A stretch of 64,000 bases of DNA, from positions 18,261-82,260 of the forward strand of contig NZ_BPQU01000025.1 of assembly GCF_022179445.1 (NCBI RefSeq). Reading direction: 5' to 3'. This document shows positions 8,997-18,019 of the stretch, one piece after another. The position numbers and the translations under genes are program-made. The notes under the pieces were generated by a model. The model saw nothing but the letters and a program-made list of their open reading frames with translations, did no database searches and had not been told where the DNA came from. The DNA is from Methylobacterium mesophilicum. Lineage in GTDB: Bacteria > Pseudomonadota > Alphaproteobacteria > Rhizobiales > Beijerinckiaceae. Positions within the stretch are counted from its first letter, which is position 1. Every line of letters begins with the position of its first letter.

Positions 8997-9323
8997 ATGG
9001 CTGAGATCACCCTGACCCCCCGCGCCGCCAAGCGCATCAACGAAATCATGGGGGCGGAGCCCCCGGGCGCGTCTCTGCGCATCAGCGTCAACGGCGGCGG
9101 CTGCTCCGGATTCTCCTACGCGTTCGACATCGCCCGGTCCCGGGAGGCGCAGGACGTGGCGATCGAGCGCGACGGCGCCACCGTGATCGTCGATCCCGTG
9201 TCGCTGGAATACATGTCGGGCTCGACCATCGACTTCGTGAACGACCTGATCGGCCAGTCCTTCAAGATCGAGAATCCGCTGGCGACCGCATCCTGCGGCT
9301 GCGGCACCTCCTTCTCGCTCTGA
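8997..9323 (+). CDS. erpA: A-type iron-sulfur cluster carrier protein (ErpA/IscA family)
   Basis: A-type carriers bind an Fe-S cluster and pass it to apoproteins. The 108-residue product has the three conserved cysteines in NGGGCSGFSY and the C-terminal SCGCGTSFSL motif. The frame is open upstream, but the family begins at MAEITLTPRAAKRI, so I take the ATG at 8997. It stands alone opposite dgt. I favour ErpA over IscA because no isc or suf genes are nearby; sequence alone does not settle this. Confidence 0.9.
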   Translation: MAEITLTPRAAKRINEIMGAEPPGASLRISVNGGGCSGFSYAFDIARSREAQDVAIERDGATVIVDPVSLEYMSGSTIDFVNDLIGQSFKIENPLATASCGCGTSFSL

Positions 9324-9474
9324 CCCGACGCGACGGCCTCCCCTCGGGACGGCCGTTGCGCGGCTACGACACTGGAGCCGGCTCAAGGCCCGCGCCTCCG
9401 GTGTCCGATTGCCTCGGCCGGTAAAACGCGGCACCCATGCGGCAACCCCGCTCAGCCGTGATCCGGACCCTCCC

Positions 9475-11412
9475 ATGATCCATCCGAAGGTCCGATCCCG
9501 CCTCCGGTCGGCGTTGGCCGCGACCTGCGCCCTCGCCTGCCTCGCCGGGGCGGCGGCACCGGCCCCGCTGGCGGCCCAGGAAGGCGCCGCCGCTGTCCAG
9601 GACGTGACGATCACCGACGTCATGCTGCCGCTCGGCGGGACGATGCTGCGGGCGCCCAAGCTGACGGCCAGCGGCACGCGCCTGTCCAAGGATGAGCTTG
9701 CCGCGATCCTCAAACCGGATTCGGCCGAGCCCTGGGAGGCGCGGCTGGCACGGCTCGATGCCGGCAGCCTGACGATCCCGGTTCTCAGCTCGGAGCATGC
9801 CGGCCCCGGCACCGACCGCCAGACCGTCACCTATCGCGACGTGGTCGCCCGCGACGTGAAGGCCGGACGCGTGGGCGAACTGACCGCCGCGGGCGCGACG
9901 GTCAGCGCCGTCACGGGCCCCAACCGCGGCGACGGCACCTACGGCCAGGTCCGGGCGACAGATCTCGACCTCGCGGCGCTGAGCCGGCTCTACACCGTCC
10001 CGGGCGACGGCAAGGGCCCGGTCCAGAAGGTCTACGGCACGATCCAGGTCTCCGACGTGACCTATTCGGACGCGCGCGGCACCACCGTGAAGATCGCGCG
10101 TCTGAACGGGCGCGACCTCGGCGGCAGGCAGGTGCCGGACGGCTGGAACGGCGCGTTCGAGATCGTGGCCGCCGGCTTCCAGGGGCCCAACGACCGGCGG
10201 ACCTTCGCGGCCTCGGCCGCCGACCTGATCGAGGCCACCACGCTGGGCAGCCTCGACATGCAGGGCCTGAGCGTCAGCAACACCGATCCGCAGGGACCGG
10301 TCCTGTTCGAGATCGCGCGGGCGACCTACGCCGCCGGGTCGGATGCGGGCACGGTCCTGGAGAACATCACGCTGGCGCGCGGCAGCCTGCGCGCGCATCT
10401 CGCCCGCCTCGCGTTGGCGGACGTCTCGCTCGCGCCGACCATCGCGGCTTTGCGCAACGCCGCGGCCGATCCCGCCAGCCGGTCCGGGTTCAGCGATGCC
10501 GAGATGCATCGGCTGACGCCGGCGCTGGGCGGCCTGACCCTGACCGACCTGAGCATCGACCTGCCGCTCGACACCGAGCTCCCCAAGGCCGTCCCGCCGG
10601 ATCCCCGCGCCACCCCCCGCGTCCCCGCACCGGGGAAGCCGACGACGGGCCGGTCCGCGGACGGAAAGCTCCCGGAGCCCAAGCCCGCGACCGTGCAGCC
10701 CGGCGACCCGCTCGCGGTGACGATCACGCCGGCGCCGACACGGCGGGTGGCCCTGCGGGAAGCCAAGCTGTCCTTCGGCCCGCCGCAGGATGGGGTTCCG
10801 ACGGCCGGGCGGCTGACCCTCTCCGGCCTGAGCCTGCCGGCGGAGTACGTCGCCGGGGCGCCGATCATCGGCGCGCTTCCGGCCTACGGCTATCGGGATC
10901 TCGACCTCGATCTCGTGGCCGACGCGTCCCTGGACGGGAAGGCCCGCGACCTGTCGCTGCGCGAAGTCACGATTTCGGGGCGCGATATCGGGACCGTCCG
11001 GCTGTCGGGGACCCTCGGCGGCATCGGGCCGGAGCTCTTCAACGGAAGCCTGCCCGCGGCCACGATGCTGATGTTCACGGGCAGCGCCAAGAACCTCGAC
11101 CTCACGGTGGAGAATGCCGGCCTGTTCGAGCGCTTCCTCGCCGTGCAATCGAAGGATCTCAGCCTGCGACCGGACGAGCTGCGCAAGGAATACGTCACCG
11201 CCAGCCTGCTCGGCGTGCCGGTGATCCTCGGCAACACGGCGGCGGCCAAGGGCATCGGCGCCGCGATGGGCCAGTTCGTCATGAAGCCGGGCAAGCTCGT
11301 GCTGCACGCGAAGTCGAAGGAGCCCGCCGGCATCGGCTTCATCGATATCGGCGCGGCGCGCTCGCCGGCAGCCCTGCTCGACCGGATGGACGTGGACGCC
11401 AAGGCGAATTGA
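9475..11412 (+). CDS. Exported protein of unknown function
   Basis: I do not recognise this 645-residue protein. It has an N-terminal signal peptide (RLRSALAATCALACLAGAAA, then APLAAQEG). The body alternates short beta-like hydrophobic stretches with phrases such as LTASGTRLSKDEL, LNGRDLGGRQVPDGW and LTLSGLSLPAEYV, suggesting a long repetitive beta-fold. A Pro-rich linker sits near residues 365-410. The frame opens at 9409; I choose the ATG at 9475 where the signal peptide begins. The ATG lacks a strong ribosome-binding site. No neighbour suggests a function. Confidence 0.7.
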   Translation: MIHPKVRSRLRSALAATCALACLAGAAAPAPLAAQEGAAAVQDVTITDVMLPLGGTMLRAPKLTASGTRLSKDELAAILKPDSAEPWEARLARLDAGSLTIPVLSSEHAGPGTDRQTVTYRDVVARDVKAGRVGELTAAGATVSAVTGPNRGDGTYGQVRATDLDLAALSRLYTVPGDGKGPVQKVYGTIQVSDVTYSDARGTTVKIARLNGRDLGGRQVPDGWNGAFEIVAAGFQGPNDRRTFAASAADLIEATTLGSLDMQGLSVSNTDPQGPVLFEIARATYAAGSDAGTVLENITLARGSLRAHLARLALADVSLAPTIAALRNAAADPASRSGFSDAEMHRLTPALGGLTLTDLSIDLPLDTELPKAVPPDPRATPRVPAPGKPTTGRSADGKLPEPKPATVQPGDPLAVTITPAPTRRVALREAKLSFGPPQDGVPTAGRLTLSGLSLPAEYVAGAPIIGALPAYGYRDLDLDLVADASLDGKARDLSLREVTISGRDIGTVRLSGTLGGIGPELFNGSLPAATMLMFTGSAKNLDLTVENAGLFERFLAVQSKDLSLRPDELRKEYVTASLLGVPVILGNTAAAKGIGAAMGQFVMKPGKLVLHAKSKEPAGIGFIDIGAARSPAALLDRMDVDAKAN

Positions 11413-11454
11413 CCCCTCGGCAAGTGTCCGCGGGCGGTTCGCACGCCGTACAGG

Positions 11455-12189
11455 CTACTCCGCGATGATCCCCGGATGCGCCGCCGCCAGCGCGGCCCGG
11501 GTGGTTTCGGCCCAGGCGCGGTCGCGCTGTCTGCGCGGGCGGTCGAGCGTCACGTTCGCCATGAGCGTCGCCGGCCGTTTCGAGACGAGCAGCAGCCGGT
11601 CGGCGATCCCGATCGCTTCGGCGACGTTGTGGGTCACCATGAGGACGCTCATTCCGGCGGAATCAACGGTGTCGACCACCAATCCGCGCAGCTCGGCCGC
11701 CGCGGCATCGTCGAGGGACACGAACGGCTCGTCGAGGACCAGCACCCGCGGCCCGTCGGCGAGCGCCCGCGCCAGCGCGACCCGCCGCTGCATGCCGAGC
11801 GACAGGGCCTTCGGGTAGCTGCCGCGCCAGGGCGTCAGGCCGAGCTTGGCGAACAGCGCGTCGAGGTCGCGTCCGCGCCGCGCCCGCGGCAGGCCCAGCC
11901 GGACATTGTGCTCGATGCTGCGCCAGGGGAGCAGGCGCGGCTCCTGAAACACCATGCCGGCCTGGCCGGCCCCGGAGACGCGGCCCTCGAAGTCGGTGTC
12001 GAGGCCGAGCAGGATCCGCAGCGTCGTGGTCTTGCCGGCGCCGGACGGCCCGATCAGGCAGACGATCTCGCCGGCCCCGACCCCGAACGACAGGTCGCGG
12101 ACGGCCTCCACCGGCTCGGCGCCCTTGGCGCGGTAGCGCTTCGCGGCGATCTCGACCTGCAGGACGGGTTCAGCGCCAGCGGCGGACAT
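11455..12189 (-). CDS. ABC transporter ATP-binding protein (nitrate/sulfonate/taurine type)
   Basis: The 244-residue ATPase has Walker A (GPSGAGKTT), a signature variant LSLGMQRRVALARAL, Walker B (VLVLDEPF) and the switch histidine (VTHNVAEA). The family (SsuB/TauB/NrtD) powers import of small oxyanion-like or sulfonate compounds. Its start overlaps the end of the permease gene by 20 bases, so the two are co-translated. The signature has Leu where most have Gly, which is tolerated in this family. Substrate cannot be read from sequence. Confidence 0.9.
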   Translation of the reverse strand: MSAAGAEPVLQVEIAAKRYRAKGAEPVEAVRDLSFGVGAGEIVCLIGPSGAGKTTTLRILLGLDTDFEGRVSGAGQAGMVFQEPRLLPWRSIEHNVRLGLPRARRGRDLDALFAKLGLTPWRGSYPKALSLGMQRRVALARALADGPRVLVLDEPFVSLDDAAAAELRGLVVDTVDSAGMSVLMVTHNVAEAIGIADRLLLVSKRPATLMANVTLDRPRRQRDRAWAETTRAALAAAHPGIIAE

Positions 12190-12907
12190 GCGCTTCGAGC
12201 CGCTGGAGGAGGAGGACGTCGATGCCGATCATCACGGTCATGAAGACGAGGCTGTAACCGATGATCGCGGCCACGTCGGTGCTCTGCACGAAGTAGTAGT
12301 TGATCGCGAAGCCGACCCCGTCGGGGCGCCCCAGCAGCTCGACCACCAGGACGATCTTCCAGGCGAGCGACAGGCCGGAGCGGGCCGCCGTGACCACGTA
12401 GGGCTGGAGCTGTGGCACCAGCACGTCCAGCGCCCAGGTGCGCCGGTCGAACCGGTAGGCCCGGGCCATCTCGTCGAGGCCGGGATCGAGGTTGCGGGCG
12501 CCCTCGCGCACGATCACCGCGACGTTCGGCAGCTTGTTGAGCACCACGGCCAGGATCGCGGCGGTCTCGGTCAACCCGACCCAGACATAGGCCAGCACGG
12601 TGATCACCAGCGCCGGGGTGTTGAGCAGGACGAGGAGCGGCGTGTCGAGGGTGAGGTCGGCGGCCTTCGAGCGACCGAGCGCCACCCCCAGCAGGATCCC
12701 CAGCACCATCGCCACCGCGAAGGAGATCGCCACCCGCAGCAGCGTCATCCCGACATTGTGGAACAGGTCGCCGCGCTCGGCCTCCTGCACGATGAAGCGC
12801 AGCACAGCCATCGGCGCCGGCAACAGGCGCGACCCGGCCTCCAGCGCGGCGAACTGCCAGGCGGCGATGAGCACGACCAGGGACGCGATACGGGTCAGCG
12901 CGCCCAT
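12170..12907 (-). CDS. ABC transporter permease (nitrate/sulfonate/taurine type)
   Basis: The 245-residue membrane protein has about six helices and the BPD-type permease loop around residues 140-160 (EGARNLDPGLDEMARAYRFDRR), which contacts the ATPase. It belongs to the SsuC/TauC family. It lies between the substrate-binding and ATPase genes on one strand, and its 3' end overlaps the ATPase start. Together the three genes form a complete importer. Confidence 0.88.
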   Translation of the reverse strand: MGALTRIASLVVLIAAWQFAALEAGSRLLPAPMAVLRFIVQEAERGDLFHNVGMTLLRVAISFAVAMVLGILLGVALGRSKAADLTLDTPLLVLLNTPALVITVLAYVWVGLTETAAILAVVLNKLPNVAVIVREGARNLDPGLDEMARAYRFDRRTWALDVLVPQLQPYVVTAARSGLSLAWKIVLVVELLGRPDGVGFAINYYFVQSTDVAAIIGYSLVFMTVMIGIDVLLLQRLEAHVRRWR

Positions 12908-12958
12908 GCGGTTCCGGCGATCCGGATCCCCGACCTGAAAGCCAGCCTGACGGGCAGC

Positions 12959-13942
12959 TCAGCCATCGCGGCCGTTGTCGTAATAGAGGTCCGGCGGCAG
13001 CCCGGCGCCCTTCCCGACGAGCCGTGCGCCGCCGAGCCGGGACATGACGGCGTAGAGCTTCTCGGCGTCGGTCCGCTCCGCCGCCACCGTCCGGCGCGGG
13101 ATGCCGGCCAGGAAGTCGCGCTTCAGGGCCTCGAACGTCGCGTCGTTCTCGGCCGCCATGAGCGGGCGCACGATCTCCCAGGTGCTCGGATCGGCGGCCA
13201 GCATGTCCTTCGCCGACCGGGACGCCCGGGCGAAGCCCGCCACGGCCTCGGGCTTCTCCTTCACGGTGGCGTCCTGGAACAGGTAGCCGATCAGGGAGAC
13301 GTCGCCGGCCACACCGAGCGCGTGCATGATGTCCTCGGCGCCCACGAGCCGGCGGAAGCCCTTGGCCTCGAGGCGGGCGCAATAGGTCCAGTAGGTCAGC
13401 GCCGCGTCGAGGGCGCCCTGCTCCAGCTTCAGCGTGATCAGCGGCGGCGCGCCGTACGCGATCTCGGTGGCGCGCTCGAGGTCGATGCCGGCGGCATCCC
13501 GGGCCTGCGCCCTCAGCAGCAGCCAGTTCTTGTCGAGGGGGCCGCCGGCGACGCCGAAACGCTTGCCGTCGAGGTCCTTGAGGCTCTTGATCGGGCTGTC
13601 GGGTGGCACCATCACGGCGCCCTCCGAGGTCGAGTACGGGATGAAGCGCACGGCTTGGCCGTCGTTGCCGAGGCGGGCTGCCCAGAGCAGGTCGCCGATG
13701 ATCGTGTCGACCTGTCCGCCGATGAAGCTGATCCGCGCCGCGTCGTTGCCGGCGAGCTTGACCGCATCCAGCTGGAAACCGTTGGCGGTATCGAGGCCCC
13801 GGGCCTTGATCACCGCCGCCTCCCAGGTCGAGGTGCCGAACGGGAGGCTCCCGAGGCGGATCGCCGGCACGTCCGCCCGCGCCGCCCGCAGGCCGAGGCC
13901 GCCGAGCAGGCCGCCGGCGAGCATTGCGCGCCGTGACAGCAT
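12959..13942 (-). CDS. ABC transporter substrate-binding protein (SsuA/NMT1-like)
   Basis: The periplasmic binding protein of the importer. The 327-residue product opens with a twin-arginine-like signal (MLSRRAMLAGGLLGGLGLRAARA) and has the SsuA/THI5-like fold phrases (IRLGSLPFGTSTWEAAVIKARGL, then LGGQ-like GGQVDTIIGD, KSLKDLDGKRFGVAGG). I start at the ATG at 13942; an upstream ATG at 13957 and longer in-frame extensions are possible but would bury the signal peptide. The window also encodes tatABC, which could export it. The ligand is unknown. Confidence 0.85.
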   Translation of the reverse strand: MLSRRAMLAGGLLGGLGLRAARADVPAIRLGSLPFGTSTWEAAVIKARGLDTANGFQLDAVKLAGNDAARISFIGGQVDTIIGDLLWAARLGNDGQAVRFIPYSTSEGAVMVPPDSPIKSLKDLDGKRFGVAGGPLDKNWLLLRAQARDAAGIDLERATEIAYGAPPLITLKLEQGALDAALTYWTYCARLEAKGFRRLVGAEDIMHALGVAGDVSLIGYLFQDATVKEKPEAVAGFARASRSAKDMLAADPSTWEIVRPLMAAENDATFEALKRDFLAGIPRRTVAAERTDAEKLYAVMSRLGGARLVGKGAGLPPDLYYDNGRDG

Positions 13943-14136
13943 CACGCCTTCTCCCATCGTATTGTGCGGTCTTGGAAGATCGCAGACTTGGGCGCGGACT
14001 TGTCCTGACGCCATTGGAAAATGGTCATAGGGCCCGCATGGCGCTCCGTCCACCGGGGCCGGCGCCCCTGCGCGCTTGCGCACCGCCGACGGCGCGGGCA
14101 CCCTCGAACTTCGACGGGATGAAAAGGACGAGGCGA

Positions 14137-14514
14137 ATGAGCGAGCGGCGCGAAGGCGTTCTGGACGAGGCGGCCGTGGAAGCGCGGCTCAAGGCCGAGC
14201 TGCCGGACTGGCGGCTGGAGGACGGCTGGATCCGCCGCACCTACAAGACGGCGGGGTGGAAGGGCACGCTCATGGTGATCAACACGGTGGGTCACCTCGC
14301 CGAGGCCGCCTGGCACCACCCCGACATCACCGCGTCCTACGCCTGGGTGGAGGTGCGGTTGATGAACCATGCGGCCAAGGGCATCACCGAAAAGGACTTC
14401 GCCCTGGCCAGGAAGATCGAGGAGGTCGTGTCCTGGCAGCCGGCGCTGGAGGGGCAGGGTCTGGAGGGCACGCCGTCGGATCCGCGCTTCGCCTACATCA
14501 AGTACGAGAAGTAG
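14137..14514 (+). CDS. phhB: 4a-hydroxytetrahydrobiopterin dehydratase (pterin-4a-carbinolamine dehydratase)
   Basis: PCD dehydrates 4a-hydroxytetrahydropterin during pterin cofactor recycling. The 125-residue product has the family motif (TVGHLAEAAWHHPDI, active-site HHP near residue 68) and the following VEVRLMNHAAKGIT segment with a third conserved His. I use the ATG at 14137 because AGGACGAGG lies just upstream; an ATG at 14119 is possible. No phenylalanine hydroxylase gene is adjacent. It diverges from the ABC importer, and the two may share promoter DNA. Confidence 0.92.
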   Translation: MSERREGVLDEAAVEARLKAELPDWRLEDGWIRRTYKTAGWKGTLMVINTVGHLAEAAWHHPDITASYAWVEVRLMNHAAKGITEKDFALARKIEEVVSWQPALEGQGLEGTPSDPRFAYIKYEK

Positions 14515-14529
14515 CGGACCCGGTCCCGG

Positions 14530-14751
14530 TCACTGCGGCTCCTTCACCCGGCGGCACTCGGTCTTGAGGTAGGCGGACTTGCCGATCTCGTCGCGCCGGT
14601 CGGTGCGGGCGATGATCTCCTGCCAGCCGGTGGCGCAGCCGAGCTCGTTGGCGACGCGGACCTTGCGCACCTCCAGCGCTTCGGCATCGGTGCAGGCCTC
14701 CTGGGCGATCCCGTTCGCGCAGACCAGGACGACGGCGATGAAGGCGTTCAT
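14530..14751 (-). CDS. Small exported protein of unknown function
   Basis: The 73-residue product starts with a hydrophobic export signal (MNAFIAVVLVCANGIAQEAC), followed by a charged mature part with three further conserved-looking positions (TDAEALEV, GCATGWQE, TECRR). Four cysteines in the whole chain suggest a periplasmic disulfide protein. AGGAGC sits about eight bases before the ATG. It converges on phhB. I do not recognise the family. Confidence 0.6.
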   Translation of the reverse strand: MNAFIAVVLVCANGIAQEACTDAEALEVRKVRVANELGCATGWQEIIARTDRRDEIGKSAYLKTECRRVKEPQ

Positions 14752-14889
14752 GCGGGCGGTGCTCCTCGGCTCCAGGCCCGCTTACGCGCGGGAACAGCCC
14801 GGAGTTTCCGCCCGCGGCGCGGCGGGCGCGCGGGGAAACGATTCACGGTCGGCCCGCCCTGAGGGGGCGGAGGGGCGGGCCGACCGCTC

Positions 14890-14915
14890 ATCGCAGCGTG
14901 AGGACACGCTGCGAT
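14890..14915 (-). terminator. Hairpin downstream of the RND pump operon
   Basis: A perfect 10-base stem (ATCGCAGCGT/ACGCTGCGAT) with a 6-base loop lies 17 bases past the stop of the RND permease gene. The position fits a terminator for the three-gene operon; no strong T-run follows. Confidence 0.5.
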
Positions 14916-14931
14916 CCGTGATGCCGGACGC

Positions 14932-17900
14932 TCAGGCGCTCTGCGCCGCGGGCCGGTCGCGGCTCTCGGGCCGGATCCGGTAGCAACCGACATAGAGGGC
15001 GGGCAGGAACAGGAGCGTCAGGAAGGTCGCGGCCAGGATGCCGCCGATCATGGCGAACGCCATCGGTCCCCAGAACACCTCCCGGGCGATCGGGATCAGG
15101 CCCAGGCTCGCCGCGGCGGCGGTGAGCAGGATCGGCCGCATCCGGTGGTGGGTCGCCTCGTAGACCGCATCCCAGGGCGCCATGCCCTCGTCCCGGAACT
15201 CCTCAATCTGGCTCACCAGGATCACGGCGTTGCGGATGATGATGCCGATCAGCGCCAGGATCCCGAGGATCGCCACGAAGCCCATCGGCTTGTCGAACAG
15301 CAGCAGCGCCGGCACGACGCCGATCAGCCCGAGGGGCGCTACGGTGAAGACCAGCAGCATCCGCCCGACGCTCTGAAGCTGGACCATCAGCAGCAGCGCC
15401 ATGGTGAGCAGCATCACCGGAACCACCGCGGCGATCGGGCCCTGTCCCTTGGCCGATTCCTCGACCGCGCCGCCCGTCTCCAGCGCGTAGCCCTCGGGCA
15501 GGGCCTTCGCGTAGGCGTCGATGCCGGGCTGCAGGGCGGTCACGATGGTGGCCGGCTGCGTGGTGTCGCGGATCGTGGCCCGCACCGTCACGGTCGCCAG
15601 GCGGTTCCGACGCCAGACGATCGGCTGCTCCAGGTCGTAGCCGATCCGCGCGAAGGACAGCAGCGGCACGACGGAGCCGTTCGCGAGGCCGACCTGCAGG
15701 GATTGCAGGGTGTCCAGCGACGACCGCTCGGCCGCCCGCGCCCGCCCGACGACGTTCACGAGGTAGATCGAATCGCGCACCTGGGTGATCGCCTGGCCGC
15801 CCTCGATCCCGTTGAGGATGCCGGCGATGTCCTGGCTGGTGACGCCGAGCTGGCGTGCCTTGTCCTGGAGGATCTCGACCCGCAGGACCTTGCCCGGCTC
15901 GTTCCAATCGAAGGTCGGCACGTCGAGGCGCTTGTCGGCGGCGACCACGTTGCCGAGGTCGAGGGCGAGGCGGCGCACCGTCTCCATGTCCGGGCCGCTG
16001 AGGCGGTACTGGACCGGGCGCCCGACCGGCGGGCCCAGGCTGAGCGGCTGGATCAGGACATCGGTGCCGACGAAGTCGCGCCGGCCGATCGCCTGCAGTC
16101 GCGCCATGACCTGATCGCGGATCTCCAGGGATTTCGTCACGACCACGATCTGGCCGTAGAACGCGTTGGAGAGCTGCTGGTCGAGGGGCAGGTAGAAGCG
16201 CACGGCGCCCTGGCCGACATAAGACGACCAGCTCGTCACGTCCGGATCGTCCTTCAGCTTCGCCTCGAACCGGTCCATCTGCGCCTTGGTCTCGGCGATG
16301 GTGGCGTTCTGGGGCAGCGTCAGGTCGACGAGCACCTCGGAGCGATCCGAGGACGGGAAGAACTGCTGCTGGACATGGCCCATCCCGACGATGGCCGCCG
16401 CCATCAGCGCCAGGCAGAGGACCACCGTGGTCCAGCGCCAGGCCATCGCGAGCTTGAGCATCACCAGGAACAGGCGGGTGAACAGCCCACGCTTCTCGGC
16501 ATGGTGCTTCACGGTCTTCGGCAGCAGCGTCACGCCGATCAGCGGAGCGAAGAGAACGGCCACCACCCAGGAGACCAGCAGCGCGGCGGCCAGCACCACG
16601 AACAGCGAGTAGGTGTACTCGCCGGCTCCCGAACCGTTGAAGCCGATCGGCAGGAAGCCCGCCACCGTCACGAGCGTGCCCGTCAGCATCGGGAACGCCG
16701 TCGAGGTGTAGGCGAAGGTCGCCGCCTTCCGCAGCGTGTCGCCCCGCTCCAGCCGGGCGACCATCATCTCCACCGTGATCATGGCGTCGTCGACGAGGAG
16801 GCCGAGCGCGATGATCAGCGCGCCGAGCGAGATGCGCTGGAGCGTCACGTCCATCAGCTGCATGACCACGAAGACGATCGCCAGCACCAGCGGGATCGAC
16901 ACCGAGACCACCAGTCCGGCGCGCACGCCGAGGCTCACGAAGCTGACCGCGAGCACGATCACCACGGCCTCGACCAGCGCCTCGGTGAAGCCGCCGACCG
17001 CGTGCTCGACCTGCTTGGGCTGATCCGAGACGAGGTGGACGCCCACGCCCACGGGCAGCGTCGCCTCGATCCGGCGCATCTGCGCCTTCAGCGCCTCACC
17101 GAAATGCAGCAGGTTGGCGCCCGGCCGCATCGCGATGGCGAGGCCGATGGCGGCCTTGCCGTCGACCCGGAACATCGGGGCGGGCGGATCCTCGTAGCCG
17201 CGGCTGATCTCGGCGATGTCGGCCAGCCGGAAGAACCGGTCGTTGACCCGCAGGTTCACGTCCTGCAGCGACGCCTCCGACGTGAACGACCCGCTGACCC
17301 GCAGCGACACGCGCTCCGGCCCGGCCTGCACCACGCCGGAGGCCGATACCGCGTTCTGGGCCTGAAGCGCCTTGATCAACGCCTGGAAGTCGATGCCGTA
17401 GCCGGCGAGCTTGCGGGTCGAGAAGTCGAGATAGATGGTCTCGGCCTGGGTCCCGATCAGCTGGGTCTTGCCGATGTCGGGGACCCTGAGCACCTCCGTG
17501 CGGATGCCCTCGACGTAGTCGCGCAACTGGCGGTAGGTCAGCCCGTCGGCCGTGAAGGCGTAGATGTTGCCGTAGACGTCGCCGAACTCGTCGTTGAAGA
17601 ACGGGCCCTGCACCCCGTCCGGGAACTGCCCCTTGATGTCGCCGAGCCGCTTGCGGACCTGGTAGAAGGCCGGCTGGACCTCGGACTTCTTCAGCGTGTC
17701 GCGGAACTGCACGAACACCGTGGACGAGCCCGGCGTCGTGTAGCTGCGGACGTAATCCAGGGCGTTGAGCTGCTGCAGCTCCTTCTCGATCCGGTCGGTG
17801 ACCTGATCGATCGTGTCCTTGATCGTGGCGCCCGGCCACGTCGTCTGCACGACCATGGTCTTGATCGTGAACGGCGGGTCCTCCTCGCGGCCCAGGCGGC

Positions 17901-17997
17901 TGTAGGCCATCACGCCAGCCACGAGCGAGACCGCCATCAGGAACCAGACGAACGAGCGGTGCCCGAGCGCCCAGTCGGAGAGATTGAAAGCCTTCAC
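14932..17997 (-). CDS. RND efflux transporter, inner-membrane permease
   Basis: The 1021-residue protein is a proton-driven RND pump subunit of the AcrB/HAE1-like class. It has the N-terminal helix (SFVWFLMAVSLVAGVMAYSRLG), two large periplasmic loops and two blocks of helices. The proton-relay aspartate pair is in TM4 (LLVDDAMITVEMM, near residue 405), and GGILAATFLTLLFLPALYV lies near the C-terminus. Phrases such as GREEDPPFTIKTMVVQTTWPG place it in a subgroup common in alphaproteobacteria. It is the last gene after two adaptor proteins. Substrates are unknown. Confidence 0.93.
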   Translation of the reverse strand: MKAFNLSDWALGHRSFVWFLMAVSLVAGVMAYSRLGREEDPPFTIKTMVVQTTWPGATIKDTIDQVTDRIEKELQQLNALDYVRSYTTPGSSTVFVQFRDTLKKSEVQPAFYQVRKRLGDIKGQFPDGVQGPFFNDEFGDVYGNIYAFTADGLTYRQLRDYVEGIRTEVLRVPDIGKTQLIGTQAETIYLDFSTRKLAGYGIDFQALIKALQAQNAVSASGVVQAGPERVSLRVSGSFTSEASLQDVNLRVNDRFFRLADIAEISRGYEDPPAPMFRVDGKAAIGLAIAMRPGANLLHFGEALKAQMRRIEATLPVGVGVHLVSDQPKQVEHAVGGFTEALVEAVVIVLAVSFVSLGVRAGLVVSVSIPLVLAIVFVVMQLMDVTLQRISLGALIIALGLLVDDAMITVEMMVARLERGDTLRKAATFAYTSTAFPMLTGTLVTVAGFLPIGFNGSGAGEYTYSLFVVLAAALLVSWVVAVLFAPLIGVTLLPKTVKHHAEKRGLFTRLFLVMLKLAMAWRWTTVVLCLALMAAAIVGMGHVQQQFFPSSDRSEVLVDLTLPQNATIAETKAQMDRFEAKLKDDPDVTSWSSYVGQGAVRFYLPLDQQLSNAFYGQIVVVTKSLEIRDQVMARLQAIGRRDFVGTDVLIQPLSLGPPVGRPVQYRLSGPDMETVRRLALDLGNVVAADKRLDVPTFDWNEPGKVLRVEILQDKARQLGVTSQDIAGILNGIEGGQAITQVRDSIYLVNVVGRARAAERSSLDTLQSLQVGLANGSVVPLLSFARIGYDLEQPIVWRRNRLATVTVRATIRDTTQPATIVTALQPGIDAYAKALPEGYALETGGAVEESAKGQGPIAAVVPVMLLTMALLLMVQLQSVGRMLLVFTVAPLGLIGVVPALLLFDKPMGFVAILGILALIGIIIRNAVILVSQIEEFRDEGMAPWDAVYEATHHRMRPILLTAAAASLGLIPIAREVFWGPMAFAMIGGILAATFLTLLFLPALYVGCYRIRPESRDRPAAQSA

Positions 17998-18019
17998 GGG
18001 AAACCCTTGTCCGACCGGC

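Noticed and set aside
9336..9357. A hairpin (ACGGCC/GGCCGT) after erpA considered as a terminator
   Set aside because: The stem is only about six bases, with a long loop and no T-run; too weak to list.
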